Assembly (NCBI GenBank): GCA_964477815.1
Contig: CAYZEO010000002.1
Span: forward strand, 1-64,000
Origin: DAOVGZ01 sp964477815
GTDB lineage: Bacteria; Babelota; Babeliae; Babelales; Vermiphilaceae
DNA length: 64,000 nucleotides
Reading direction: 5' to 3'
The position numbers and the translations under genes were made by a program. Numbering within the stretch: position 1 is the first letter of the stretch; each line of letters opens with the position of its first letter. Below the pieces are notes generated by a model. It was given only the letters and a program-made list of their open reading frames with translations, did no database searches and had not been told where the DNA came from. This document shows positions 1 to 7,702 of this stretch, piece by piece.

Positions 1-196
1 ATTTAAATAATGAGGTTGTGGGTTTACCCGATTTATCTCTATTTTGTACACTAGCCCAAATACTCTGAGGGCTTACTACAGATAAACTATGAAAATTAGT
101 AAATTTATTTTTGTATTTGAATTCCTCCCACTTTGCCTGTGTGTGGGGGAAGTTCAGTGAAATGAGAGCTCCTACAATCAATAAAAATTTTTTCAT
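1..196 (-). CDS. Partial secreted protein, N-terminal 65 residues
   Basis: An open frame runs leftward from an ATG at 196 to the window edge without a stop. It begins MKKFLLIVGALISLNFPH, a typical signal peptide (two lysines, hydrophobic core, likely cleavage near HTQA-K). A ribosome binding site (AGGA) precedes the ATG on the minus strand at about 203-207. The mature start is rich in Lys, Trp and aromatic residues, and the segment SLSVVSPQSIWASVQ vaguely resembles a beta-propeller or tectonin-like blade, but too little is visible to assign a family. The gene is cut by the window edge. Confidence 0.7.
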   Translation of the reverse strand, partial: MKKFLLIVGALISLNFPHTQAKWEEFKYKNKFTNFHSLSVVSPQSIWASVQNRDKSGKPTTSLFK

Positions 197-342
197 ATTT
201 TTCCTATCTGGCAATTAGAAATCCTTTCCTTCTTTAAGGATAAGAGGCGGTCGGGCAAAAATTAAAGAGTTTCTAGTGTTTTTGTATGCATAACTTAAGA
301 CGAGCACTTAGGCGGCACTGCAATTCTATAAAAACTATTTTA

Positions 343-372
343 TTGCAATGTGAAAACGTCGCCTGCTAGACT
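343..372 (+). promoter_or_regulatory. Possible promoter of the hydrolase gene pair
   Basis: TTGCAA at 343-348 and TAGACT at 367-372 are separated by 18 bases, about 60 bases upstream of the GTG start at 434. Spacing fits a sigma70-type promoter; the -10 is only a moderate match. The rest of 197-433 shows no other clear feature. Confidence 0.35.
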
Positions 373-433
373 CTATATAAGAGGTGTATGAAGTATTTGG
401 GTTGGTAGCACAGTCAGAAAAAAGGAGAACTAC

Positions 434-1534
434 GTGTCCAAAAATGTGCGTATTCGACAGTTCGGCATGCTGATAACCGTCTTTCTGACGGCGCTTTTTT
501 ATGTTTGCGTATACGGTGAATCTGTTTTTGGTTACTCCTCCGTTGTGTATGGCGATATCATTTCCAGAGACGAAAATTCCATTCCGGGCTCCATTATCGA
601 AAAAATTGCTCTTTATCCGCGAAAGATGGCGAATTCACACGAAAGAATTATGCGAAAAGCTGTGCTTATCAGGAGAAAAAAATCAAAGGGGACAGTTTTA
701 ATAGCTCATGGCTTCATGTGTACAAAAGAAGATGTTGCTTTTTTGAGGTCTCTTTTTCCCAATTTTAACTGTATGACCTTTGATATGCGTGCGCATGGTG
801 AGAACAAAAAAGGACAATATTGTACGTTCGGGAGGGACGAAGCATTTGATGTTATGGCGGCGGGTCGGTTTTTAAGAAATCATCCGGATTTGAGAAAAAA
901 TCCTCTCTTGGTATACGGTTTCTCAATGGGTGCTGTAGCTTCAATAGAAGCGCAAGCAAAGGATTCAAATTTATTTGATGGAATGATCCTTGATTGTCCA
1001 TTTGATACAACTGAGAGTATCATTAAATCCGGTCTTGATAACATGAAGCTATCTTTATTTGGTTATGAATTTGGCATTCCAGGCAGATCGCTCTTGCAAA
1101 AATATGTATTTCATCCCTATGTCCAGTCTTTTGTAAAGACTCTTCTTCGAACAGTTGCAAAAATGGATACCAAAAGTATCAAGTCGTTTATGTATCCTCT
1201 TTATCCGGCAGAGTCGATCAAAAAAGTTTTTGCTCCTATGCTTGTCATTCACTGCAGAAATGATGAAAAAGTTTCTGTGCCTGCAGTAAAAAGGGTTTTT
1301 AACAATGCTTCAAGTAAATACAAGAAATTATGGTTGACAAATGGCCGTCGTCACTATGATTCATTTTTCTATAATCCTGAAGCGTATGCTCGTCGCGTCG
1401 GAAAATTTGCCAATAAGGTTGTTTCTGGACAACTAATTTCAAGAAAAAAGAAAAAAATTATTGAGGATATTGACCATAGGGCTACTTCGGTAAATGTGTC
1501 TGTTGGTTATGTAAAAGAAGAGGGTGGGCGATGA
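434..1534 (+). CDS. Membrane-anchored or exported alpha/beta hydrolase
   Basis: A 366-residue protein starting at GTG 434 with AAAGGAG at 421-427. Residues about 10-30 form a hydrophobic segment, either a signal peptide or a membrane anchor. The serine hydrolase fold is shown by the oxyanion-type HGF at 92-94, DMRAHGE at 117-123, the nucleophile elbow GFSMG with Ser164, a late acid Asp277 (RNDEKV), and His307 (GRRHYDS). This resembles the BAAT/AXE1-like or prolyl-oligopeptidase-like hydrolases that act on esters or peptides outside the cytoplasm; the substrate cannot be read. It overlaps the next gene by four bases (ATGA), so the two are probably translationally coupled. Confidence 0.8.
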   Translation: MSKNVRIRQFGMLITVFLTALFYVCVYGESVFGYSSVVYGDIISRDENSIPGSIIEKIALYPRKMANSHERIMRKAVLIRRKKSKGTVLIAHGFMCTKEDVAFLRSLFPNFNCMTFDMRAHGENKKGQYCTFGRDEAFDVMAAGRFLRNHPDLRKNPLLVYGFSMGAVASIEAQAKDSNLFDGMILDCPFDTTESIIKSGLDNMKLSLFGYEFGIPGRSLLQKYVFHPYVQSFVKTLLRTVAKMDTKSIKSFMYPLYPAESIKKVFAPMLVIHCRNDEKVSVPAVKRVFNNASSKYKKLWLTNGRRHYDSFFYNPEAYARRVGKFANKVVSGQLISRKKKKIIEDIDHRATSVNVSVGYVKEEGGR

Positions 1535-2247
1535 GGAAGATAAAACGATGGTTTAGGGTCGGCTTATCTGTCAGCTTGGCATCCTTGGCTTTATTCATGC
1601 TCAACAGTGCCTTTGGTAGGTACAAAGTTGTTTCATCTGAGCAGAGATTTGAAGAAGCACTAGATAACTCTTTTGTTGTAGCTTTTATTTATCCAGGAAA
1701 AGTATCGAAAGAGGTTTTTCAAAAGGCTGAAAGAAAGGCTTTTTATAGAAAACTGAAAAATGCAAAACGAATGTTTAAAATGATAAGTAGCTCATATCCT
1801 TATGACTACGCTCAGGTTTTGTTTATTACTGTTAATGCTTCTAAAGAAAGAATAGGTGGCGCTTTGTCCAGTTATAATATTCCATTGCCGACACCAGATC
1901 AGCCTATATTTGCTCTTTTTAGAGGTGGTAAACTTGTAGCGGTAAAAAAAGGCTTTCTTATACGTCGACAAGTGAAGGAATTTATTGATTCACATTTAAA
2001 AAGCGATATTGCCGAGGCCACAAAACAAAGAGACGTTGAAGAACAAAGGCGGCTTAAAGCTGCTAAAAGAAGAGCTTACGATCGCGCCTACCGTTGGGGA
2101 CCGTATTGGTATGGAGTGGGTTGGCCTTACTATAGTTGGGGGTATTACGGTTGGCCTTATTATGGGTACAGTTGGGGGTGGCCATATCGTGGAAGTTGGA
2201 GAGGTCACAGATATCGGCGTAGAGGAGGTTGTCGTCGCTGTCGATAA
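1531..2247 (+). CDS. Exported thioredoxin-fold-like protein with Trp/Tyr/Gly-rich tail
   Basis: 238 residues starting with an N-terminal signal or anchor (about 1-28). Residues about 45-160 read like a thioredoxin-type domain: a strand FVVAFIYPG, a strand VLFITVNAS, then PIFALFRGGKLVAVKKG followed by a final helix. No CxxC is present, so redox activity is unlikely. Residues about 190-225 are an unusual tail dominated by Trp, Tyr, Gly and Pro in WPYY/GYYGW-like repeats, ending in an Arg/Gly/Cys-rich stretch. Coupled to the upstream hydrolase by a 4-base overlap and closed by the hairpin at 2275. The tail may bind RNA, sugar or wall, or self-assemble; this is speculation. Confidence 0.75.
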   Translation: MRKIKRWFRVGLSVSLASLALFMLNSAFGRYKVVSSEQRFEEALDNSFVVAFIYPGKVSKEVFQKAERKAFYRKLKNAKRMFKMISSSYPYDYAQVLFITVNASKERIGGALSSYNIPLPTPDQPIFALFRGGKLVAVKKGFLIRRQVKEFIDSHLKSDIAEATKQRDVEEQRRLKAAKRRAYDRAYRWGPYWYGVGWPYYSWGYYGWPYYGYSWGWPYRGSWRGHRYRRRGGCRRCR

Positions 2248-2274
2248 AGTTTCATAATTTTGTGAAGTTAAGCT

Positions 2275-2309
2275 CGCCCGCTTGAATGCGGGCGTTTCTG
2301 TTGTTGTTT
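2275..2309 (+). terminator. Intrinsic terminator after the hydrolase pair
   Basis: A 7-bp GC stem (CGCCCGC at 2275-2281 with GCGGGCG at 2288-2294), loop TTGAAT, then a T-rich run TTTCTGTTGTTGTTT. Confidence 0.8.
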
Positions 2310-2367
2310 ACATGGTGGTGTGTTACCCTTTTTGATATTGTTAAACACCAGAACAAAAGGGGTTGCC

Positions 2368-3885
2368 GTGGTTAATATTACCGTCAACACAAAATCTATT
2401 TGGGACCAAAAGTCAGACTGTTTGGTTTTTTTTGTAGAAGAAGATTTTTCTTTTTCAAAAGATCTTTCCGATTGTGCCGATTATTACTTTCCTCACTTGC
2501 AAAAATTGATGAAAAAGCGTGAATTTACTGGCAAGGCTCAGAGTAGTCTTTTAGTACCAATCCCGCTTGAAAAAGATATTACCAATCTGTTATTTATTGG
2601 GCTTGGAAAAGCGGAATCAGGAAAAAAAACGATAGCTATCGAGCAGTTCAGACGTGTTCTTGGGCTTCTTATTCGAATTGCTGAGAGCAACAAATACAAA
2701 ACACTGAGTTTCCAGTTGCCACCCCGCAGTTTGTTTGGTGTGACGGCTGAACAGTTGGGAAAAGAAGTTGCAACAATAGTCACAATGGCAAGCTATCATT
2801 TTGATACTTTTATTTCCGATAAAAAAAGCAAGCTGCTGCACGATTTTGATCTGCACATAACCGTTTCTGCTAAAGATAAGACCGTGGTTGCTCGTGGTTT
2901 AAAGGTGGGTGGCGTAATTGCTGATTCAGTTAATGATGCTCGAGATTGGATTGATACTCCAGCATCGGATATGACTCCAGAAAAGTTGTCGAATAACGCA
3001 CGGGCTTTAGCAAAAAAACAGGGATTAAAAATCACTGTTTTTGATGAAAAAAAAATAAAAGAATTAGGAATGGGTGGGCTTGAAGCTGTTTCTCGTGGCT
3101 CTGAGCAAGAGTCTCGTCTTGTAATCCTTGAATATAAGGCAAAGAAAAAAGATGCGCAGACGGTGGGGCTTGTTGGAAAGGGAGTTACATTTGATTCAGG
3201 TGGTTTAAGTTTGAAGCCAGCAGCTTACATGGAAAACATGAAAGATGATATGTCAGGAGCTGCGGCCGTTATTGCAACAATGAAAGCAGTTGCAGACCTT
3301 AAGCCATCGGTCAACGTTATTGCTATTGCTGCATTGGCAGAGAATATGACTGGTGCAAAAGCGTACAAGCCGGGAGATATTTTAACATTTTACAATGGCA
3401 AGACGGCCGAAATTCTTAATACGGATGCAGAAGGACGATTGGTTTTGGCCGATGCTCTTTCGTACATTACAAAACATTACAAGCTTGATGCGTTGATTGA
3501 CTTAGCAACGTTGACTGGTGCGTGTTTGTACGCTCTAGGACCTTTTTTCTGTGGTTTAATGAGCCAACACGATCACTTATCGAAAAAAGTGCAGAAAGCG
3601 TCAAGTATTTCTGGAGACCGTGTTTGGCCATTGCCTTTTAATGACGACTACAAGCCTGCTATCAAATCCCAGGTTGCTGATATAAAAAATGTTGGTGACA
3701 AAAGATATATGGCAGGTACAACAACAGCAGGATTCTTTTTGCAGAATTTTGTTGGTGATGTGCCATGGGTGCACTTAGATATTGCCGGTACTGCATTTAA
3801 TGTGCCTGATATTTCTTATTTCCGTTCGGGAGCAACTGGTTTTGGTGTTCGGTTGTTGATAGAATTTTTGATGGGCTGGAAGTAA
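2368..3885 (+). CDS. pepA: Leucyl aminopeptidase (M17 family)
   Basis: 505 residues if started at GTG 2368, chosen because AAAAGGGG lies at 2356-2362; a longer frame from 2320 has no ribosome binding site. The C-terminal half carries all M17 hallmarks: GKGVTFDSGG with Lys271 and Asp276, KDDMSGA with Asp294, and the family signature NTDAEGRL with Asp353 and Glu355, which bind the two catalytic metal ions. These positions run almost in register with E. coli PepA. The enzyme removes N-terminal residues from peptides in the cytoplasm; some homologues also bind DNA. Transcribed alone after a terminator; the next gene converges on it with a 4-base gap. Confidence 0.95.
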   Translation: MVNITVNTKSIWDQKSDCLVFFVEEDFSFSKDLSDCADYYFPHLQKLMKKREFTGKAQSSLLVPIPLEKDITNLLFIGLGKAESGKKTIAIEQFRRVLGLLIRIAESNKYKTLSFQLPPRSLFGVTAEQLGKEVATIVTMASYHFDTFISDKKSKLLHDFDLHITVSAKDKTVVARGLKVGGVIADSVNDARDWIDTPASDMTPEKLSNNARALAKKQGLKITVFDEKKIKELGMGGLEAVSRGSEQESRLVILEYKAKKKDAQTVGLVGKGVTFDSGGLSLKPAAYMENMKDDMSGAAAVIATMKAVADLKPSVNVIAIAALAENMTGAKAYKPGDILTFYNGKTAEILNTDAEGRLVLADALSYITKHYKLDALIDLATLTGACLYALGPFFCGLMSQHDHLSKKVQKASSISGDRVWPLPFNDDYKPAIKSQVADIKNVGDKRYMAGTTTAGFFLQNFVGDVPWVHLDIAGTAFNVPDISYFRSGATGFGVRLLIEFLMGWK

Positions 3886-3889
3886 GCTT

Positions 3890-4996
3890 TTAATATTCGG
3901 AACAGACGATATTAACAATCAGTCCTAGCATAGCAAGATTGCAAACAAATGCTGTGTTACCATAACTTACAAAAGGGAGTCCGACTCCCTTTGTTGGCAC
4001 AAGCCCAGTTGTAACGGCCAAGTTAGTAATAGCTTGCAAGTTAATTAGAATAACAAAACCCAGTGTTGTGAATATGCCAAACGGGTTTTTTATCGAAAGT
4101 GCAATCTTCAGGCCAAAATATGCAAATGCTATATACAATGAAACAAGGCACAAAGAACCGATAAATCCCGTTTCCTCAGCTATTATGGAAAAAATAAAAT
4201 CGGTGTGTTGCATTGGCAGATAAAAGAATTTTTGTCGAGAGTGTGAAATGCCCACTCCCCAAAAGCTTCCAGATCCTATTGCGATGAGGGACTGAATAAT
4301 TTGAAATCCGGCACCTTTTGGATCGGCCCACGGATTTAAAAATGTAAGTACTCGCTTGAATCGGTAAGGTTTAAGATAAACAAGTGTTACTGCCACCGGC
4401 ATAAGACATGCAAGAGTTGCCAAAAGATATCGCGTTGGAAATTGTGCTATGAAAAGCAGAATAAATACGGTTGCGCATAGTGTGACAGTAAGTCCAAAGT
4501 CGGGTTGTGCAAGCAAAACAAGACTTGTTAGCCCTAACATAAGAAGAATGGGTAGATACGAGTTCAAAAAAGATGAAAGGGTGCCAATCCTTTTGGAGAT
4601 GAAGTAAGCGACGTATACAATAATCGCAAACTTAAGTAGTTCACTTGGCTGAAAAGTGAATCCAAAAAGTTTTAGCCATCTACTCGAACCATGAACTCGC
4701 ACAGAAAGGGCAGGAATTTTTGTTGCGGCAGTAAAGGCGAGTGTAGCTAGAAAGATATAGGGGCTAGATTTTTTTATAAATTTTATAGGCAGCAGTCGAA
4801 TAACAAAAAAGCCTAAAAGACCGACAATGAGACCGATAAATTGTTTTTTTAAAAAGTAGTGAGAACTTCCAAGTTTTTCTAGAGCGTAGATTGAACTTGA
4901 AGAGTATACAAAAACAAAACCAACAACAATAAGCGCTGAGACAATACCAAGAAAAATCTGAAGGTCAACAAGGTTCTTTTTTTTTGACTGTAACAT
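3890..4996 (-). CDS. ftsW: SEDS peptidoglycan glycosyltransferase FtsW
   Basis: 368 residues, about ten membrane segments, of the FtsW/RodA/SpoVE family that polymerises lipid II into glycan strands at the septum. Visible family motifs are SRWLKL around 105-110, QPSE 116-119, QPDFG 164-168, HTDFIFSIIAEETGFIG around 264-280 (Asp266 lies where the family has its catalytic aspartate), and PTKGVGLPFVSYG about 334-346. FtsW rather than RodA is preferred because murD lies directly upstream on the same strand, the usual division and wall cluster order. A gap of 85 bases separates them. Confidence 0.9.
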   Translation of the reverse strand: MLQSKKKNLVDLQIFLGIVSALIVVGFVFVYSSSSIYALEKLGSSHYFLKKQFIGLIVGLLGFFVIRLLPIKFIKKSSPYIFLATLAFTAATKIPALSVRVHGSSRWLKLFGFTFQPSELLKFAIIVYVAYFISKRIGTLSSFLNSYLPILLMLGLTSLVLLAQPDFGLTVTLCATVFILLFIAQFPTRYLLATLACLMPVAVTLVYLKPYRFKRVLTFLNPWADPKGAGFQIIQSLIAIGSGSFWGVGISHSRQKFFYLPMQHTDFIFSIIAEETGFIGSLCLVSLYIAFAYFGLKIALSIKNPFGIFTTLGFVILINLQAITNLAVTTGLVPTKGVGLPFVSYGNTAFVCNLAMLGLIVNIVCSEY

Positions 4997-5081
4997 AGCC
5001 CTACAATAAAAAGAGGTGCCGATAAAATCTACTTATCAGTCTATTGTTTTTATTATTTTACGGTCAATTATTTCGTCTTTG

Positions 5082-6464
5082 TCAGAAAGACAAAATAAGT
5101 TTTTTAAAGGTTTCTCCCCTATCTTTGTAGTTTTTAAATAAATCGAAGCTTGAACCTCCAGGTGATAATAGAATCTGATCTTGAGGATGTGCTTCGGTAA
5201 TCGACTGTTTTACTGCTTCGTCTAGGGTGGAAAACTGCTGACAGGGTACGCAGGCTTTTTGAGCTGCAAGCGCTATTTCTTTTGCTTCTGCTCCAAATGC
5301 GTAGACTTTTTTTATATTTTTTTTAATTTTTTCTACCAATTTTACTCGATCCGTTCCTTTGCTTAGGCCGCCGAGAAAAATCAAGATCGGTCTGGACGAT
5401 AACTGTCGAACAGCTGCAATTGTTGAAGAGGGAGTTGTTGCTTTTGAGTCATTATAAAAATCTACTCCGTTTATTGTTGCAATCTTTTCAAGACGGTGTG
5501 GAGGCAAAGAAAGTTTTTTGGGCACCACAAGGTCTCTTTTGTCGAACCACCTACAAATAATGTTTGTAGCCATTGCGAGAATCAATAAATTTTCCTGAAA
5601 AGTAATGGGAGGAAGGTTTTGTAAGAGAAAATTGGTATTGCGAGTTTTTTGTGGTGGCAAATTGATCTTGTGTCGCATAACTTCTCGTTTTTTTATGTAC
5701 ATCAATTCACTTTCAGATTCAAATTTTTCCAACAAAGGATTACTCAAACATTTGTTCGTAAAAAAATGAATTTGGCTCAAAATATTGTCAAGTTTTTTGT
5801 CTACAAGTGAAAGTGGAAGAATTGCGTGTTGATTTTTTGTTTGATTATCAATAATTTTCTTTTTTGCGGCGAAGTACGTCTCTAGTGTTCCATGCCTGTC
5901 TAAATGATTTTCGCTAAAGGTTGTCCAGATTGCCAGAGTTGGGGCAAAACATTTGCAAATCTCCAACTGAAAGCTTGAGACTTCCAAAACTGCAAGATCA
6001 ATGTTGTTTTTTTCTTCCAAAAGATCAAGCATGCCTGCTCCAATATTTCCACCAGTCCAAACCCGCAGTCCCTGGGCCTTAAGCAATTCGGAGAGCAAGT
6101 GTGTTATTGTTGTTTTTCCGTTTGTTCCAGTAATTGCAACGACCGGTTTTGTAAACTGTTGTTGAATAATATCAAGTTCGGCAAGCCATTTTTTTTTCCA
6201 TTTTTTATATGGTCTCAAATCAATTCCAGGACTTGGCAAAATAAAATCATTGGTTTGTAAAAAAAGGTTGCGATTTTTGATAAGTGTAGTTCCCATTCTT
6301 TCTATTTTAGTAAGTTCATATTGATGGAATTTCCCATCATCAAAGAGTTGCACTTGGTAGCCTTGTTTTTGAAAATAACGCAGGGCTGATTTGCCAACTG
6401 TACCGAGTCCCCAGATACCGATCTTAATCAGGTCATTAGGGTAAGATAGTTTTAATGGTTGCAT
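5082..6464 (-). CDS. murD: UDP-MurNAc-L-alanine:D-glutamate ligase
   Basis: 460 residues of the Mur ligase family, adding D-glutamate to UDP-MurNAc-L-Ala in the cytoplasm using ATP. An N-terminal Rossmann-like domain (IGIWGLGTVGKSAL) is followed by the ATP-binding P-loop GTNGKT at 113-118, the central ENHLDRH segment, the linker motif DFYNDSKATTPSSTIAAV, and a C-terminal domain ending LLSPGGSSFDLFKNYKDRGETF, which is MurD-specific. The ATG at 6464 has no clear ribosome binding site and lies 29 bases inside the upstream gene, so translation may be coupled. ftsW follows in the same direction. Confidence 0.95.
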   Translation of the reverse strand: MQPLKLSYPNDLIKIGIWGLGTVGKSALRYFQKQGYQVQLFDDGKFHQYELTKIERMGTTLIKNRNLFLQTNDFILPSPGIDLRPYKKWKKKWLAELDIIQQQFTKPVVAITGTNGKTTITHLLSELLKAQGLRVWTGGNIGAGMLDLLEEKNNIDLAVLEVSSFQLEICKCFAPTLAIWTTFSENHLDRHGTLETYFAAKKKIIDNQTKNQHAILPLSLVDKKLDNILSQIHFFTNKCLSNPLLEKFESESELMYIKKREVMRHKINLPPQKTRNTNFLLQNLPPITFQENLLILAMATNIICRWFDKRDLVVPKKLSLPPHRLEKIATINGVDFYNDSKATTPSSTIAAVRQLSSRPILIFLGGLSKGTDRVKLVEKIKKNIKKVYAFGAEAKEIALAAQKACVPCQQFSTLDEAVKQSITEAHPQDQILLSPGGSSFDLFKNYKDRGETFKKLILSF

Positions 6465-7554
6465 CTGAATAAAATTGTTTTTTTTTAAGTTTTAATAAAT
6501 TTGTACCCAATTTTTTACGCCGTTTTATTCTTTTACCTAGTTCTATTCTTTGATAATCTGCGTAAGTAAAAATTCCAACATTGCGTTTTATTCGCTTGGT
6601 TAGGTTTTCTAGTGAAATTAAATTGAAAATACGTTCTTTACAGGAGAGCCGCATAGTTTTGTTTACTGATTTTTGTGTATTTGCATGAAGAATTGTTTTT
6701 TCGGCTAAAATTTCGTATTTCAATTGAGACATTATTCTAATAATTCCAAGTGTGCCAAAATACTTTTTTCTAAGTTCGAAAATCTTTTCTCCATCAAATT
6801 TCTTTCTAAATGATTTAATTTTTTTTATGAATGCTTCATCTGGTTCGAGGCCGGGAATTTCGCTCTCGGGATAAGAGAAATAAGAATTAATAGGAAGAAG
6901 GTATAGAATCATTATTTTTTCTAGAATAAGCTTAATTTTTTTGATCATTATAGGCGCTATTTCTTTATACTTTAAAAGAAAAATAGTGATATCATTAACA
7001 AGCATGTTGTTTGGGAAGTCACTAGATATATTTTTGCCCAGATCATTCCTGTGTTTTAAATTTTTACTTGCTTTCTCAAACAAACCTTCTTCGCCAAAAT
7101 ATTTTTTGTGAAGAATCTTTGCTTCTTTTGTAAGGTTGTTTTTTTTTAATTTTTCAAGTTTACTTTCGACAGCTTTTGAAAGGTGCTTTTTCGCACTTGC
7201 CAAAAAGAAAAAGGATTCAATGTCAAATTTTGGAATATCTCTATATAGTTCAGGGTTGAGAAAATGAGCAAGCGGTTTTTTGATCCTGTACATGGTAAGC
7301 AAGCATATGGATTTAGGAGAAATATTTTTTATTGACCTCAAAATAAATTTTTTTTCTCCTGGTTTTAAATTCATGCATTCAAACGGATTAGGATATTCAG
7401 GTTTTGAAATATTATTTTTCTTTTTGTTCTCTTTAAAAAAGCATGGAAAAAGTGTCTTGATGCTCTTATGAGCAAAACTCTTCAGATACGCTGGATACAG
7501 ATTCATTGAAAATAAAATCATTGAAAACGACAAAGAAAAACTTATTTTTTTCAT
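6436..7554 (-). CDS. Secreted Lys-rich protein of unknown function
   Basis: 372 residues from the ATG at 7554, chosen because AAAGGA lies just upstream (about 7561-7567, minus strand) and the protein then begins MKKISFSLSFSMILFSMNLY, a signal peptide. The body is Lys/Phe/Ile-rich and helical, with no motif I recognise. It contains two similar stretches: LHKKYFGEEGLFEKASKNLKH and LRKKYFGTLGIIRIMSQLKY, each about 20 residues and roughly 115 residues apart, suggesting an internal duplication. It overlaps the start of murD by 29 bases, so it is probably the first gene of the murD-ftsW transcript. Confidence 0.75.
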   Translation of the reverse strand: MKKISFSLSFSMILFSMNLYPAYLKSFAHKSIKTLFPCFFKENKKKNNISKPEYPNPFECMNLKPGEKKFILRSIKNISPKSICLLTMYRIKKPLAHFLNPELYRDIPKFDIESFFFLASAKKHLSKAVESKLEKLKKNNLTKEAKILHKKYFGEEGLFEKASKNLKHRNDLGKNISSDFPNNMLVNDITIFLLKYKEIAPIMIKKIKLILEKIMILYLLPINSYFSYPESEIPGLEPDEAFIKKIKSFRKKFDGEKIFELRKKYFGTLGIIRIMSQLKYEILAEKTILHANTQKSVNKTMRLSCKERIFNLISLENLTKRIKRNVGIFTYADYQRIELGKRIKRRKKLGTNLLKLKKKQFYSDATIKTILP

Positions 7555-7601
7555 ACTAATTTCCTTTTTTAAGGATGAGTACATAAAAAAATACGAAGCC
7601 T

Positions 7602-7607
7602 AGTATA
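7602..7607 (-). promoter_or_regulatory. Possible -10 element for the secreted-protein/murD/ftsW unit
   Basis: TATACT read on the minus strand, about 45 bases upstream of the ATG at 7554. No good -35 is visible at the expected spacing, so this is weak. Confidence 0.3.
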
Positions 7608-7617
7608 GACTCTTTCC

Positions 7618-7646
7618 TGGCAAAAAAACACTAAAAATCGTATGAT
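7618..7646 (+). promoter_or_regulatory. Possible ileS promoter
   Basis: TGGCAA (7618-7623), 17 bases, then TATGAT (7641-7646), ending about 56 bases before the ileS ATG. The -10 is a 5/6 match and the -35 is weak. No T-box-like leader is visible. Confidence 0.35.
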
Positions 7647-7702
7647 GAAAGCGTTTGAGCTGGATTTGTGGAGGTCAGTTTTCCAAACCAAAAGGATATT
7701 GC

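Noticed and set aside
7655..7702. TTG start extending IleRS by 16 residues
   Set aside because: No ribosome binding site before it, whereas AAAAGGA precedes the ATG at 7703.
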